Source: Saccharum officinarum (lineage: Eukaryota > Streptophyta > Magnoliopsida > Poales > Poaceae). From it: a DNA stretch of 64,000 nt. Shown piece after piece: positions 32,209 to 45,700 of the stretch (position 1 is the first letter of the stretch; every line of letters starts with the position of its first letter). Where the stretch lies: the NCBI GenBank assembly GCA_020631735.1, contig CM036159.1, forward strand, positions 95,094,656-95,158,655, read 5' to 3'. Under the pieces are notes generated by a model, which made no database searches, was not told the DNA's origin, and saw nothing but the letters and a program-made list of their open reading frames with translations. The position numbers were made by a program, and so were the translations under genes.

Positions 32209-34133
32209 TGAAAGTCCTATGTTTGTGTTGGTAATTAGTGACAATGCCTAAGTACTAATCTATGCCTAAGTTGTATGTAGCATATGAGGATTAGTACATT
32301 CCAAGGTTGGTGGCAAGATGGACATGGTGATCATGATGGCAACACTTGGATTTGGATGCAACCCTACGTGATCAAGGCAAGGTATATGCTTAAGGGTTGT
32401 GTTTTAGTAACCAAGAACCTAGTGGGTGTGGTTACATTATAGGATAATAGCCGTACTATAAAGAGGGAATGACGCGGCTATTGAACTCTAAGTGCCTCTA
32501 GATGTGCATTTCATGATCATATGCATTGGATAGAACTAATAACGCCTCGAAAAATGATTGTGAAAATGCTAACACACTCACACATAACGAGAAACACTTG
32601 GTGGTGTTAGCACGTTTGCGACGGTGTTGGAGTTTGAGCGGTAGAGAGGGTTTGGGGTCCTCTCTCCCTCCCGCCGAGCGTGCGAGCGCGGGATTCAGGC
32701 GATTTCGGGGAAATGAAATGCCTATTTTCCACTACGCAAGTCGGAAGTCGGAAAAAAAAACGGAAGCGAACGGAGGTCACAGTGGTGACCGGACGCTGCA
32801 CCGGACGCTGCACCGGACGCTGCACGACGCGGTCACTGTGCGTCCGGCGCGTCCGTCAGTCCAGTAACTGCGCGTTTTTCAGTTGTTTGATCGGACGCGA
32901 GGCGCGTCCGGTCACAGGCCACCGGACGCGTCCGGTCGTCCAGGGAGCTTACTGGACTCCCACCGGACGCGGGCACTGTGGTCCGGTCAGTTCTTCAGCG
33001 CGTCCGGTCGCTGGTTCGTTGTGCGTGCTTCGGGTTGACCAGCGCGTCCGGTCAGTCACGGGACCGGCGCGTCCGGTCGTGACCGCGCGTCCGGTCGTTG
33101 CGACCGGCGCGTCCGGTCGGTGCTTCGCGAAACTAGCCGTTGCGCGACCGGCGCGTCCGGTCAGTTGGACCAGCGCGTCCGGTCAACGCGACTTGTCTGC
33201 TGTTTCAAGTTTCTAACGGCTATATTCGAAGGGGTACGTCTATAAATACTCGTTGGCCGGCTCAAGGCTCTCTCTCTGAACATTTTGACATACTTGTGAG
33301 CACTTTGAGCTAAGCAACTCCCTCCCACTCATCTCTCTTGCTTCTTTGCATATTCGAAGTGAGATTGAGTGATCCAAGTGCATTTGCATTGTGAGATAGC
33401 ATCTAGTTGGCACTTGGTGGTTGATTTGCTGCGGGATTCTTGTTTCTCTGGTGTTGCCGCCACCTAGACGGCTTGGAGCAGCTTGGAGGCGTTGGCAAGA
33501 GTTGGTGTTTGTTCTTGGCCACCTCCGGTGATTGTGAGGGGTTTGTGCCTACCTCGGCGAAGCGCCAAAGGCAACATTAGTATATTGCTCGTGTCATTGC
33601 AACCTTTTGCCATTGGTAGGTTCTTGTGGTGCCTTTTGAGAGGCTCGGTGTGAGACCGATTAGCCACCGAACCACGTGGTGAAGAGGGACACAACGGGGA
33701 CTAGCGTGCCGGCAAGCACGTGAACCTCGGGATAAATCTTCGTGTCATCACTTTCATATTGTGATTGATTGATCCCGGTGTTGGTTATCTTGGTATTCAT
33801 TGTTGATCATATTGGTTGGCTCAATACTTCGCCCCTCGGTGATACCCTCCTATCTCTCTTGTATTATTTTCTTAGTTATCTTTGCTAGCTAGTTAGCTTA
33901 GCTAGAGTAGTTTTTGTGTAGCTTGCTAGTTGTAGTTGTACTTAACTTCTCGGTTTGACTTGTGCGGTTGAGTGCAAATACTAGAATTGTGAATTGGATA
34001 GGTGGCTTGCAAAACCATAGGCTAAGCAAAACTCGCATCTCGCTATTTGTTATATTGATAAACTTGTTTAGCTTGTCGTTGTAGAAAATTTTAATAGGCT
34101 ATTCACCCCCCCTCTAGCCATCAAGACCTTTCA
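32209..34133 (+). repeat. 5' LTR of the Sirevirus (1925 bp)
   Basis: TGAAAGTCCTATG..GACCTTTCA, aligned with 40819-42772. Most differences are single missing bases in this copy, many in short homopolymers, which suggests poorer consensus near the contig end. Confidence 0.92.
32786..33248 (+). promoter_or_regulatory. CpG-rich repeat array and TATA box in Sirevirus 5' LTR
   Basis: Repeats of CGCGTCCGGT, often within GACCGGCGCGTCCGGTC palindromes, lie just upstream of TATAAATA (33241-33248). The counterpart array is at 41410-41820 with TATAAATA at 41869-41876. Enhancer function is inferred from position only. Confidence 0.6.
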
Positions 34134-34186
34134 AGTGGTATGGACCGTGGTCACCGTTTGCAAGGCTTAACAACCTCGGTGTAAGA

Positions 34187-36367
34187 TGGCTCAAGTTATG
34201 TTCAACCATGTTAATGGCAAGCTCCATTCTTTGATGGCGTCTCTTCCTTTGATCATTGGAAAAGGAAGATGAAGCAATATCTAGGCAATATACATGAGAA
34301 GGTTTGGGATGTGACCAATGAAGGATAAATCATTCTTGATGAGGAAAACCTCACTCCAAATGACCGCATCAAACAAACAATGCAATACGGCGGCACTTGA
34401 CACAATCTACGTGCCATTGATGACAAAGTATTTGAGCAAATCAAGATCTTGAAAAGGCAAATGAGCTTTGGATAAGGCTTGAAGAAACATATGAAGGCAC
34501 TTCAAACGGTAAAAAGTGCCAAGCTATATATGCTCAAGGACAAGTTCTCCACTTCAAGATGAAGGATGATGAATCCATCCCGGAAATGTTCTATAGGCTC
34601 CAAGTATTGTCAATGATCTCAAGGGGCTTGGGGAGAGGTTGAGGACAAGGACTTCTCACCAAGTTCTTGATGTGCTTACCCAAGAAGTTTGCCACCTTGA
34701 GAAGATGATCTTTAGAGAGGGATTTGGACAAGGTCAAACCAACCAATGTGCTTGGAGATATAATGACCGATGCCCAATACAATGATGATGAAGATGAAGT
34801 AGAAGAGAAGAAGGAGACCAAGGTCAAGCAAGAGAAGCCCATTGCATTCAAGGCTTCATCCTCTAAGGGCAAGAGCAAGGTTGAGAGTGATGATGATGAT
34901 CCATTCGATGATGAGACCATGGCCCTCCTAGTGCAAAAGATGGGAGGTTCATGAAGAAGAAAGGATATGGTGCAAGGAAAGAAGGGACTTCATGAAGGCA
35001 AAGGAGGTGCTTTGCTACAATTGCAATAGCCCCGATCACATAGTGGCAAAGTGCCCCTATGAAGATAAAAGATATCATGATGGGGAGTTGAAGTTGAAGA
35101 AGAACAAGAAGGACAAGAAGGAGAAGAAAGAGAAGAAGAGCTTCACTTTCAACAAGAAGAAGAAGGGTGGTGGCTATGTGGTCACTTGGGATAGTGACAA
35201 CTCCGATAGTGATGATGATAGCTCTAGTGATGATGAGAGGACCACTAGACGAGCCATTGCAAATATCGCATTCTCCAACAAGTCATCCATCTTCGACACT
35301 ACATCGACATGCCTTATGGCCAAGCCTACCAAGGTAAAATATGATGATAGTGATGATGATTCTTGTGCTAGTGATGATTGTAGGAGTGATGATGAGGAGG
35401 ATGAGGACTACTCCAAGGATGATCTATTGGGCATAATAGATCAAATGAGCAAGGGCTACAAGAGGACAACCAAGAAATACAAAATCTTGGAACAAGAGCT
35501 CATTGCCAAGAGCAATGAAAATGATGCCTTGATGGAGGAGCTTGTTGCTCTCAAAAAGAGTAAGGAGTGCAAAGGAATTGAACAAGAGCTCAAAGCTCTT
35601 AGGAAATCCTTTGATGAGCTAGAGGCCTCTCGTGAGTGTCTAAAGGAAGACCACGAGGACCTTGAAGTTGCTCACACTAGGCTTAAGGAAGCCCACTCCA
35701 CTCTACTTGAGCTCATCAAGGAGAAGGACCTCAAGTTGGAGAAGCTCATGAAGGAAGCTAAGGAGGAGCAAGTGATTGTCACTTGTGATATTGGACTAAC
35801 ATGTGATATTATTGATGATTCTTTATTTGTTGGTCCTACTAATGCTTCATGTAGCTCATTATCATCCACCACAACCAACTCTACCTCTACTACTAGTGAT
35901 TCATCACTTGTGGTTGAGAATGAGACTCTCAAGAGAGAGGTGGATGATCTCACCGCGCATTAGGCAATGCCTATGGTGGGGATGCCCGCTTGCTAAAATG
36001 CTTGGGTAGCCAAAGGTTCTCTCTTAACAAAGAGGGATTGGGCTATACTCCCAAGAAGGGCAAGGCGGCCTTTGCTACTCCAAAGCCTCGCTTTGTGAAG
36101 GGCAATGGTCGTTATTGCAATAGATGCAAGCAAGTTGGACATCTAGAGATTAATTGCAATAAAATGAACAAGAACAAGAAAAATGCTAATGTACCTTACA
36201 TTCCTTTTGATTCTTGTTATGTGCTTACCAAGGGTGAGAAAGGTGTGCATGCTAGGTTTGTTGGTACACCAATTGTGGGTCCAAAGAAGAAGGCCATTTG
36301 GGTACCAAAGAGCTTAGTCACTAACCTCCAAGGACCCAAACAAATATGGGTACCTAAGAAACATTAA
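34187..36367 (+). pseudogene. Sirevirus gag (frameshifted)
   Basis: Begins MAQVMFNHVNGKL, then breaks frame several times to 34954. Open pieces follow at 34992-35963 (323 codons) and 35990-36367. The first has a CCHC knuckle (CYNCNSPDHIVAKC, from 35013), a lysine-rich then acidic serine/aspartate stretch, and a long coiled coil (EQELKALRKSFDELEASREC). The second has another knuckle (CNRCKQVGHLEINC, from 36116). Family knowledge: Sirevirus Gag coiled coils can bind LC8 dynein light-chain-like proteins. Confidence 0.8.
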
Positions 36368-36395
36368 TTTATTTTGTAGGTAAATTACAAGGCCG

Positions 36396-39300
36396 GAGGA
36401 AGGCATTGGGTGCTTGATAGTGGGTGCTCTCAACATATGACCGGTGATTCAAGAATGTTCAACTCTCTCAAATCAAATGATAGTGGCATTGATAGTATCA
36501 CATTTGGTGACAATAGCAAGGGTGATGTGAAGGCTCTTGGAAGGATTGCAATCTCAAATGATCATAGCATTTCCAATGTGCTCTTAGTTGAAAAGTTGAA
36601 CTTCAATCTTCTCTCGGTTGCTCAATTTATGTGATCTCGGTTTCAAGTGCATATTTGGTGTTGATGATGTGGAGATAATTAGTGTTGATGGCTCTAATTT
36701 GATCTTCAAAGGTTTTAGATATGAGAATCTATACTTGGTTGATTTCAATGCTAGTGACACTCAACTCTCAACATGCTTGCTCACCAAATCAAGTATGGGT
36801 TGGTTATGGCATAGAAGACTTGGTCATGTTGGCATGAAGCAATTGAACAAGTTAGTGAAGCATGACTTAGTTAGAGGCTTGAAGGATGTCACATTTGAGA
36901 AAGATAAGCTATGTAGTGCATGTCAAGCCGGAAAGCAAGTAGGCAACACTCATCCATTGAAAAGCATTATGAGTACTTCAAGGCATTTGAGTTGTTGCAC
37001 ATGGATCTATTTGGGCCAACTACATACACAAGCATTGGTGGCAACAAGTATGGTTTGTGATTGTGGATGATTTCACTAGATACACATGGGTATTCTTTCT
37101 TGTGGACAAGAGTGATGTATTTGACATATTCAAGAAGTTCATCAAGAGAGTGCAAAATGAGTTTGAGACCACAATCAAGAAAGTAAGAAGTGACAATGGA
37201 AGTGAGTTTAGAAACACAAGAATTGATGAGCTATGTGAAGAGCTTGGAATCAAACATCAATTCTCGGCCAAGTATACACCTCAATCAAATGGCCTAGTTG
37301 AGAGGAAAAATAGAACCTTAATTGATATGGCAAGATCAATGTTGAATGAGTATAATGTAAGTCATTCATTTTGGGCCGAAGCAATCAACACGGCTTGCTT
37401 CTATAGCAACCGCCTCTATTGCCACAAGTTTCTAGAGAAGACACCATATGAGATTTTAAATGGAAGAAAGCCCAACATTGCATACTTTCGGGTATTTGGT
37501 TGCAAATGCTACATCTTGAAAAAGGGCACTAGATTGAGCAAGTTTGAGAAGAAATGTGATGAAGGATTCTTACTTGGTTACTCCACTACTAGCAAAGCTT
37601 ATAGAGTTTGGAATTTGGCTAGTGGTTTACTTGAGGAAGTTCATGATGTTGAGTTTGATGAAACAAATGGCTCTCAAGATGAGGAAAATAACTTAGATGA
37701 TGTGAGAGGAACTCAATTGATCAATGCTATGAAAGAAATGGATATTGGTGATATTAGACCAAAGCAAGTGATTGATGTGGATGACAACAAAGATCAAGTG
37801 CTCCAAAGTCCAATTACACAAGCTAGTGGGTCTCTAATGCAAAATCAAGCTAGTACATCATCTCAAGTGCAACAAGATCAACAAGTGGCTAGTTCATCAT
37901 CTCCAACTCATGATCAACATCAACATCCAAGCAATCAAGTCCAAGTGCTTCAACCAACTAACATTGCAAGAGACCATCCATTGGATTCCATCATTGGTGA
38001 CATACAAAGAGGAGTTCAAACTAGATCAAGATTGGCATCTTTTTGTGCTCACTCTTCTTTTGTGTCAATGGAAGAACCCAAGGACATTGATAAAGCATTG
38101 AGAGATCCGGATTGGGTAAATGCAATGCATGAAGAGCTCAACAATTTCAAGAGAAATGAAGTATGGGAACTAGTTGAGAGGCCTAAGGATCACAATGTCA
38201 TTGGAACAAGATGGGTCTTTCGCAACAAGCAAGATCAAGATGGAATAGTAGTAAGAAACAAAGCAAGACTAGTGGCTCAAGGTTACACACAAATAGAGGG
38301 TCTTGACTTTGGTGAAACTTATGCCCCGGTTGCAAGATTGGAAGCAATTAGGATCTTACTTGCCTATGCTTGTGCTCACAACATCAAGCTATATCAAATG
38401 GATGTAAAGAGTGCATTTCTCAATGGGTACATTCAAGAGGAAGTGTATGTGGAGCAACCTCCCGGTTTTGAAGATGACAAGAAACCCAATCATGTATACA
38501 AGTTAAGGAAGGCTTTGTATGGATTAAAGCAAGCACCTAGAGCATGGTATGAAAGATTGAGAGACTTCTTGCTATCCAAAGGATTTGTCATGGGCAAAGT
38601 TGATACAACACTATTCACCAAGAAGATTGAGAAAGACTTGTTTGTGTTGCAAATATATGTTGATGATATCATATTCGGTTCAACCAATCAAGATTATTGT
38701 GATGAGTTTGGTAAAATGATGGCCAAGGAATTTGAAATGTCAATGATTGGTGAACTTAGTTTCTTTCTTGGTCTTCAAATCAAACAAATGAAGGAAGGAA
38801 CATTTGTGAGTCAAACTAAGTACATCAAAGATATGCTCAAGAAGTTTGGCATGGAAGATGCAAAGAGTATTACAACCCCAATGGGAACAAATGGAAGTTT
38901 GGATAGTGACAAGAGTGGCAACATGGTGGATCAAAAGCTATATAGATCAATGATTGGTAGCCTACTCTATGTGACGGCATCAAGGCCCGATGTGATGTTT
39001 AGTGTATGTATGTGTGCAAGATTTCAAGTCTCACCAAGAGAAAGTCATTTGAAGGCAACAAAGAGAATATTGAGGTACTTAAAGCATACACAAGATGTTG
39101 GATTGTGGTATCCCAAAGGTGCAAGTTTTGAGCTAGTTGGATATTCGGATTCCGACTATGCCGGTGATAAAGTGGAGAGAAAGAGCACTTCCGGGACATG
39201 TCAATTGTTGGGAAGATCACTTGTCTCATGGTCATCCAAAAAGCAGAATAGTATTGCACTATCTACCGCCGAAGCCGAATACATCGCCGCGGGTAGTTGT

Positions 39301-39609
39301 TGTGCACAAATCTTGTGGATGAAGGCTACATTGAAAGATTTTGGAATCAACTTCAAGAATGTGCCATTGCTATGTGACAATGAAAGTGCCGTGAAGCTAA
39401 CCAACAATCCGGTTCAACATCAAAGAACAAAGCATATTGATGTTCGCCATCACTTTATTAGAGATCATCAACAAAAGGGTGACATTGCTATTGAGAGTGT
39501 GGGCACCGAAGATCAATTAGCCGATCTATTCACCAAGCCACTTGATGAGAAGAGATTTCACAAGCTAAAGAATGAGTTGAACATACTTGATTTCTCCAAC
39601 ATGAGTTGA
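36396..39609 (+). pseudogene. Sirevirus protease-integrase-RT-RNase H
   Basis: Protease WVLDSGCSQHMTGD near 36410; integrase finger WHRRLGHVG..CSACQAGK near 36805-36940. From 37057 an 850-codon ORF carries the integrase core ([30 protein letters not shown]), RT ([36 protein letters not shown] near 38660) and RNase H ([28 protein letters not shown]). One-base or two-base shifts at about 36630 and 37055 separate protease and finger from the rest. The main ORF itself shows no internal stop. Confidence 0.88.
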
Positions 39610-40054
39610 TGCACTCCCATGATATGACATGCCTCTCCTTCGAGCCCCAAGGTACAATTGGTTGACATGTCATACATTCTATACTAAGGACATGTTTAGT
39701 GCATCTAGTCATGATTTCTTATGTTCTAGGATCATTCATGAAAATTAAATGAATTTGAAGATTATATGGTGCCACTATTGTTTCCATGACTTGTATGATC
39801 TAGTGGTAGCATATAACTTGTTTAAGTAGCTTGTGATCCTAAGTGTTTAATCTAGAAAACTTGTCTAAATATTTGCTTCAACATGGTGCATGATAACCCT
39901 TCTTGTGAGGTGTGAAGAAGCTTGCCCTTGGATCAAACCGAAGTATTTTATTTATGCAAGCAATCTAGGTTGAATCATAAACTTGATCCTCACCCCATAT
40001 TTCAACATGATAATCTATCTAAAGTTTGCTCCTTGTGGTCAATTGGTGCCAAAG

Positions 40055-40195
40055 GGGGAGAAAATATTGTTCACAAAGATAGAACTCACAGGGGAAGAAA
40101 ATGTTGTGGACACAAAGATAGAACTCAAAGGGGAAGAAAATGTTGTGGGGGAGAAAATGTTGTTCACAAAGATAGATCCTAAAAGGGGAGAATTG
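40055..40195 (+). repeat. Tandem purine-tract repeats downstream of Sirevirus pol
   Basis: Four imperfect units, each a purine tract ([18 protein letters not shown]) followed by TGTT..CACAAAGATAGAACTC. The motif resembles the true polypurine tract before the 3' LTR (AAGGGGAGAT at 40809-40818). Repeated PPT-like signatures are known from Sireviruses. Confidence 0.65.
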
Positions 40196-40818
40196 ATAAA
40201 AGAAGGGGATCAACTAAAATTTTGAGCACACAAGTAGGGGAGCAAGCTCTTAAACATGAATGTTGCATTTCCATGTGCACTTCATATGTATGATGCATAG
40301 TTATGCATTTCTTTTTCTCCGATACTTCGCTTGTGTGGTGACTTGCTAGTATAATTTGAATGATGAATTGAAGTACTAGCATGAATAGGAAGTAGTTAGA
40401 TCTTTCTTGCTTCATGTTTTCCAAAGTGGTACTAGAACCTTGCTTATAATGTTGATCTCACGAGGTTTCTAGTTTTTTTGTTTGTGCTTTTACAAGTGGT
40501 ATCTAACTACACAAGGTGCTAAGATGGTGTTTATCGCTACTCCGATGGTATCACGCTTCAAAGGTCTATAATCTAAAACTCTTAGCACCTATTGATAGTC
40601 AATGTTCCTAATCTTTCCTATCTAACATGTATGATTCTAAAATCCAAACATATAGCATACATGTAGGGGGAGCCATTACTATCAATTTGAATTCATGATC
40701 ACATGTCCATAATTCTTACACATGGTAATATACTTGGACAATGTGACATGGGTTCAAACAAAATTTTATCATAATATCTTTGTGAAAGGGTTGTCACCAA
40801 TTACCAACAAGGGGAGAT

Positions 40819-42772
40819 TGAAAGTCCTATGTTTGGTGTTGGTAATTAGTGACAATGCCTAAGTACTAATCCTATGCCTAAGTTGTATGTAGCATATGAG
40901 GATTAGTACATTCCAAGGTTGGTGACAAGATGGACATGGTGATCATGATGGCCACACTTGGATTTGGATGCAACCCTACGTGATCAAGGCAAAGGTATAT
41001 GCTTAAGGGTTGTGTTTTAGTAACCAAGACACCTAGTGGGTGTGGTTACATTATAGGATAGATAGCCGTACTATAAAGAGGGGAATGACGCGGCTATTGA
41101 ACTCCTAAGTGCCTCTAGGTGTGCATTTCATGATCATATGCATTTGGATAGAACTAATAACGCCTCGGAAAATGATTGTGAAAATGCTAACACACACACA
41201 TAACGAGAACACTTGGTGGTGTTAGCACGTTTGCGACGGTGTTGGAGTTTGAGCGGTAGAGAGGGTTTGGGGGTCCTCTCTCCCTCCCGCCGAGCGTGCG
41301 AGCGCGGGATTCAGGCGATTTCGGGGAAATGAAATGCCTATTTTCCACTACGCCGGAAGTCGGAAATCAAACGGAAAAAGAACGGAAGCGAACGGAGGTC
41401 ACTGTGGTCACCGGACGCTGCACCGGACGCTGCACCGGACGCTGCACCGGACGCGGTCACTGTGCGTCCGGCGCGTCCGGTCAACGTCCAGTAACTGCGC
41501 GATTTTCAGTTGCTACACCGGACGCGAGGCGCGTCCGGTCACAGGCCACCGGACGCGTCCGGTCATCCAGGGAGCTTACTGGACTCCCACCGGACGCGGT
41601 CACTGTGGCGTCCGGTGGGTTCACCAGCGCGTCCGGTCGTTGGTTCGTCCTGCGTGATTCGGTGTTGACCGGCGCGTCCGGTGAGTCACGGGACCGGCGC
41701 GTCCGGTGGTGACCAGCGCGTCCGGTCGTTACGACCGGCGCGTCCGGTCAGTGTTTTGAAAATTAGCCGTTGCGGCACCAGCGCGTCCGGTCCACGTGAC
41801 CGGCGCGTCCGGTCAACGCGCGTTCTGCTGAATCAAGTTTCTAACGGCTATATTCGAAGGGGTACGTCTATAAATACTCGTTGGCCGGCTCAAGGCTCCT
41901 ACTCTTGACATTTTGACATACTTGTGAGCACTTTGAGCCAAGCAACTCCCCTCCCACTCATCTCTCTTGCTTCTTTGCATATTCGAAGTGAGATTGAGTG
42001 ATCCAAGTGCATTTGCATTGTGAGATAGCATCTAGTTGGCACTTGGTGGTTGATTTGCTGCGGGATTCTTGTTTCTCTTGGTGGTTGCCGCCACCTAGAC
42101 GGCTTGGAGCAGCTTGGAGGCGTTGGCAAGAGTTGGTGTTTGTTCTTGGCCACCTCCGGTGATTGTAAGGGGTTTGTGCCTGCCTCGGCGAAGTGCCAAA
42201 GGCAACATTAGTGGATTGCTCGTGTCATTTGCAACCTTTTGCCATTTGGTAGGTTCTTGTGGTGCCTTTTGAGAGGCTCGGTGTGAGACCGATTAGCCAC
42301 CGAACCACGTGGTGAAGAGGGACACAACGGGGACTAGCGTGCCGGCAAGCACGTGAACCTCGGGATAAATCTTCGTGTCATCACTTTCATATTGTGATTG
42401 ATTGATCCCGGTGTTTGGTTATCTTGGTATTCATTGTTGATCATATTGGTTGGCTCAATACTTCGCCCCTCGGTGATACCCTCCTATCTCTCTTGTATTA
42501 ATTTCTTAGTTATCTTTGCTAGCTAGTTAGCTTAGCTAGAGTAGTTCTCTTGTGTAGCTTGCTAGTTGTAGTTGTACTTAACTTCTCGGTTTGACTTGTG
42601 CGGTTGAGTGCAAATACTAGAATTGTGAATTGGATAGGTGGCTTGCAAACACCCATAGGCTAAGCAAAACTCGCATCTCGCTATTTGTTATATTGATAAA
42701 CTTGTTTAGCTTGTCATTGTAGAAAATTTTAATAGGCTATTCACCCCCCCCTCTAGCCATCAAGACCTTTCA
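40819..42772 (+). repeat. 3' LTR of the Sirevirus (1954 bp)
   Basis: TGAAAGTCC..CCTTTCA, preceded by the purine tract AAGGGGAGAT. The next base belongs to copia F integrase sequence. Confidence 0.93.
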
Positions 42773-45700
42773 CCCCCCCGGGGCCGTATCGGGGAGCGAG
42801 GTCCCCGGATCGGCGCTAGACGGAGAGATCGGGGCCGCGCCAGAGGACGACGGGCCCGGACCCGCCGGGGAGCCGGGACAGGTGCCCGGCAAGGAGCGCG
42901 GCGAAGCAGTACCTGTAGGAGACCACGGAAAAGGTGGCTGAACCACCGTACCAGCAGGAAAGAGGGAGGGGGGATCGGGAACAGGAGTGGTGGTGGGTGT
43001 GGTGAAGGGAAAGACGGACTCATCGAACACCACATGGCGAGAAATGAGTACCCGCCGGGAGGTAAGGTCAAAGCATCGATACCCCTTGTGATCCGGGGAG
43101 TACCCGAGAAAGACACAGAGAGTGGAGCGGGGGTCCAGCTTGTGAGAAGTGGCAGCGGTGTTGGGGTAACACGCACACCCAAAGACGCGAAGGTGATCGT
43201 ACCGCGGAGAGGTCCCGAACAGGGCGTGGTGTGGTGTAGAAGCGGGACAGGCAGTGGAAGGAAGACGGTTGAGGAGGTAGGTGGAGGTGTGCAAGCCCTC
43301 AGCCCAGAAGCGCGCAGGGAGAGAGGCCTGAAACAGAAGGGTGCGCACGGTGTCGTTGGTGGTGCGAATCATGAGTTCAGCTTTGCCATTCTGTGAGGAG
43401 GTATATGGGCAAGACATGCGCAACTGAACACCGTGAGAGAGGAAGAAAGCCCGGGAGGTGGAGTTATCAAACTCACGACCATTGTCACACTGTACAGCCT
43501 CGATTGTAAGGCCAAACTGTGTGGACACCCAAGTGAAGAAGTGAAGGAGCGTGGAAAACGTATCAGACTTCGCACGCAAGGGAAAGGTCCACGAATAATG
43601 TGAAAAATCATCGACAACCACAAGATAGTACTTACAGCCAGAAATACTGATAACAGGAGATGTCCATAGGTCGCAATGTACAAGATCAAAAATACGGGCC
43701 GCATGTGAAGAACTATGAAAAGGAAGACGAACATGTCGGCCCAATTGGCACGCATGACAAATGCTCAGCGTGAGCCCGAATACACGGAATGTCGGAGCTA
43801 CGACTGAGCTACATCAGGGCATCACGTCCAGGATGGCCGAGGCACCGGTGCCAAGTAGTAGAGGAGGTAGAGGCGGCGAAGGCAGCTGACAAAACGGACG
43901 GCGAAGAAGATGAAGTAGCCGTCGGGAAGCGAAGAGTGTAAAGGGGCCCCGTGCTGTCACATCGGAGCAGAGGATGCCGGAAAGCCAAATCCTTTACAGT
44001 AAGACCAGAAGAGTCAAACTCCACAGAACAAGAATTGTCAGCTGTAAAATGACGAATAGAAAGGAGGTTGTGAACCATAGAAGGAGCGACAAGAACATCA
44101 GGAAGACGAAAGGAGCCATGAGCACCGGCGGTACCCACAGACGTGACAGGAAAACACGAACCATTTGCGACCATAATGGACGAAGGGAGAGAGAGAGTGG
44201 ACAGACGAGAGTATACCAGGGTCAGGGGTGGTGTGGTAGGTGGCACCCGAGTCGGCGATCCACTCCGGTCCGACAGGAGGTGTCAGGCCCAAAGCGCTGA
44301 ACGAGCGAGCCAAGGCCGCCTGGTCCCATCCCACAACCCCAGGAGGGGTGCCGGAGGGTCCAGCCCACGGAGGCGCAGTGGAGACGCCGGGAGGTGGAGC
44401 ACCAGTGAACATGGCCGCCGGAGGTGCACCTCCAGGAGCGTGGAAAGGCCACATAGAGATGCGCCCTGACCACGGGTTGTGGAACGACAGCCATGGTGTC
44501 CCCCCCTGCGGTCCAACCGGTGCCTGCCCACCAGCCAGAGCCTGGGTGACACCACCACGGCCGCCCCCGCGACCCCCACCACGGCGACGGCGACCGCCAC
44601 GACCCCCCCCCACGCCCGCTCGGCCCGGAGGGAGGGGGACCCAGGAGAGACGACGGCGGTGTAGCGGACGAACGTGGTGGAGCAGAGGGACGCGGCGGAG
44701 TAGCAGCCAGAGCCGTCGAGGAAGACGAGGACCCCGGAGAAGTGACGGACCCGGCTAGATGCCCTGAGTGAGCTCCTCCATGACCAGGTCGTCACGGACC
44801 TGCAGGAAGGTGGGGAAGGGCCGCTGACGAAGGATCCACGTCCTGAGATGGGCGTAGCGGTCACTGAGCCCGCGGAGGACGTTGAGGACCAAGATGCGAT
44901 CCTCCACGAGCCAGCCGAGGTCGCCAAGAGAGTCCGCCATGCCCTTCATCCGACGGCAGAACTCGCCAACGGAGAGGTCGCCCTGGATGAAAGTGCGGAA
45001 GCTCGCGTCGAGACGCAGAGCCCGGGCCTCGGCGTTGCCCAGGAACTACCCCTCAAGGGCAAGCCACGCCCGGCGCGCGTCAGGGGAGTTGCAGACGAGG
45101 TCGTGGAGGTCCAGGGAGATCGTCCCCAGGATCCAGGAGAAGACGATGCTGTCGAGACAGAGCCAGGACGGTGTCTGAACGGCGACCGAGGCGTCAACAA
45201 GGACGTGGTCGTCAAGGGCGTAGCGGCGGAGAGTGAGAAGCACCAGATCCCTCAAGCGGGCGTAGGAGGGCGACTCCAGCTCGAGGACGATCGGAACGAG
45301 GAGCCGAATGTTCTGGACCCCCCGGCCTGGTAGTGCAGCTAAGTCACGAGCGGGTCGGCCGGGTCGTGCCAGAGGACGGCGGTGTGGGACACGCGGCGTC
45401 CCGACGAGGCGGAGGAGGTTGCCGCAGCGTCCTGGGAGGCGGGAGAGGCGAGGAGCTGCTCCGCCTCGGCGATCTGGCGGGCCAGGGCGTCGGCCGCGTC
45501 GCGCTCACGCTCCCACACGAGGGCAGCCACGCGCACACGAGCCTGCCCCTCCGCTGCGGCAGCCCGGGCAGCGACGAGAGCGGCGGCGAGGGCGGAGTCC
45601 GAACCCGGCGGAGGTGCAGTTGGGAGAGCCCCCGCGGCAGCACCAGGAGTAGCGCCGAGACTTGCTGCGGGAAGCAGAGTCCCCCCACGGAGCGGCAGTC

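Larger units (their letters stand above)
32209..42772 (+). mobile_element. Sirevirus (SIRE/Maximus-type) copia retrotransposon
   Basis: Two LTRs of about 1.93 and 1.95 kb, a long gag with CCHC knuckles and coiled coil, pol in PR-IN-RT-RH order, and a 1.2-kb region after pol with repeated purine tracts. These features are typical of the plant Sirevirus lineage. The primer binding site is degraded (34136, TGGTAT then divergence). The right LTR ends directly in copia F sequence (42773). The left LTR is preceded by the element's own pre-LTR purine tract (32196-32208), not by copia F, so no target duplication can be shown. Confidence 0.92.

Noticed and set aside
32041..32244. ORF spanning the N run
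   Set aside because: Crosses 100 unknown bases, so it has no meaning.
32786..33186. Regular short repeats resembling a CRISPR array
   Set aside because: Units are palindromic 10-16-mers with irregular spacing inside a plant LTR and present in both LTRs; there are no unique equal-length spacers.
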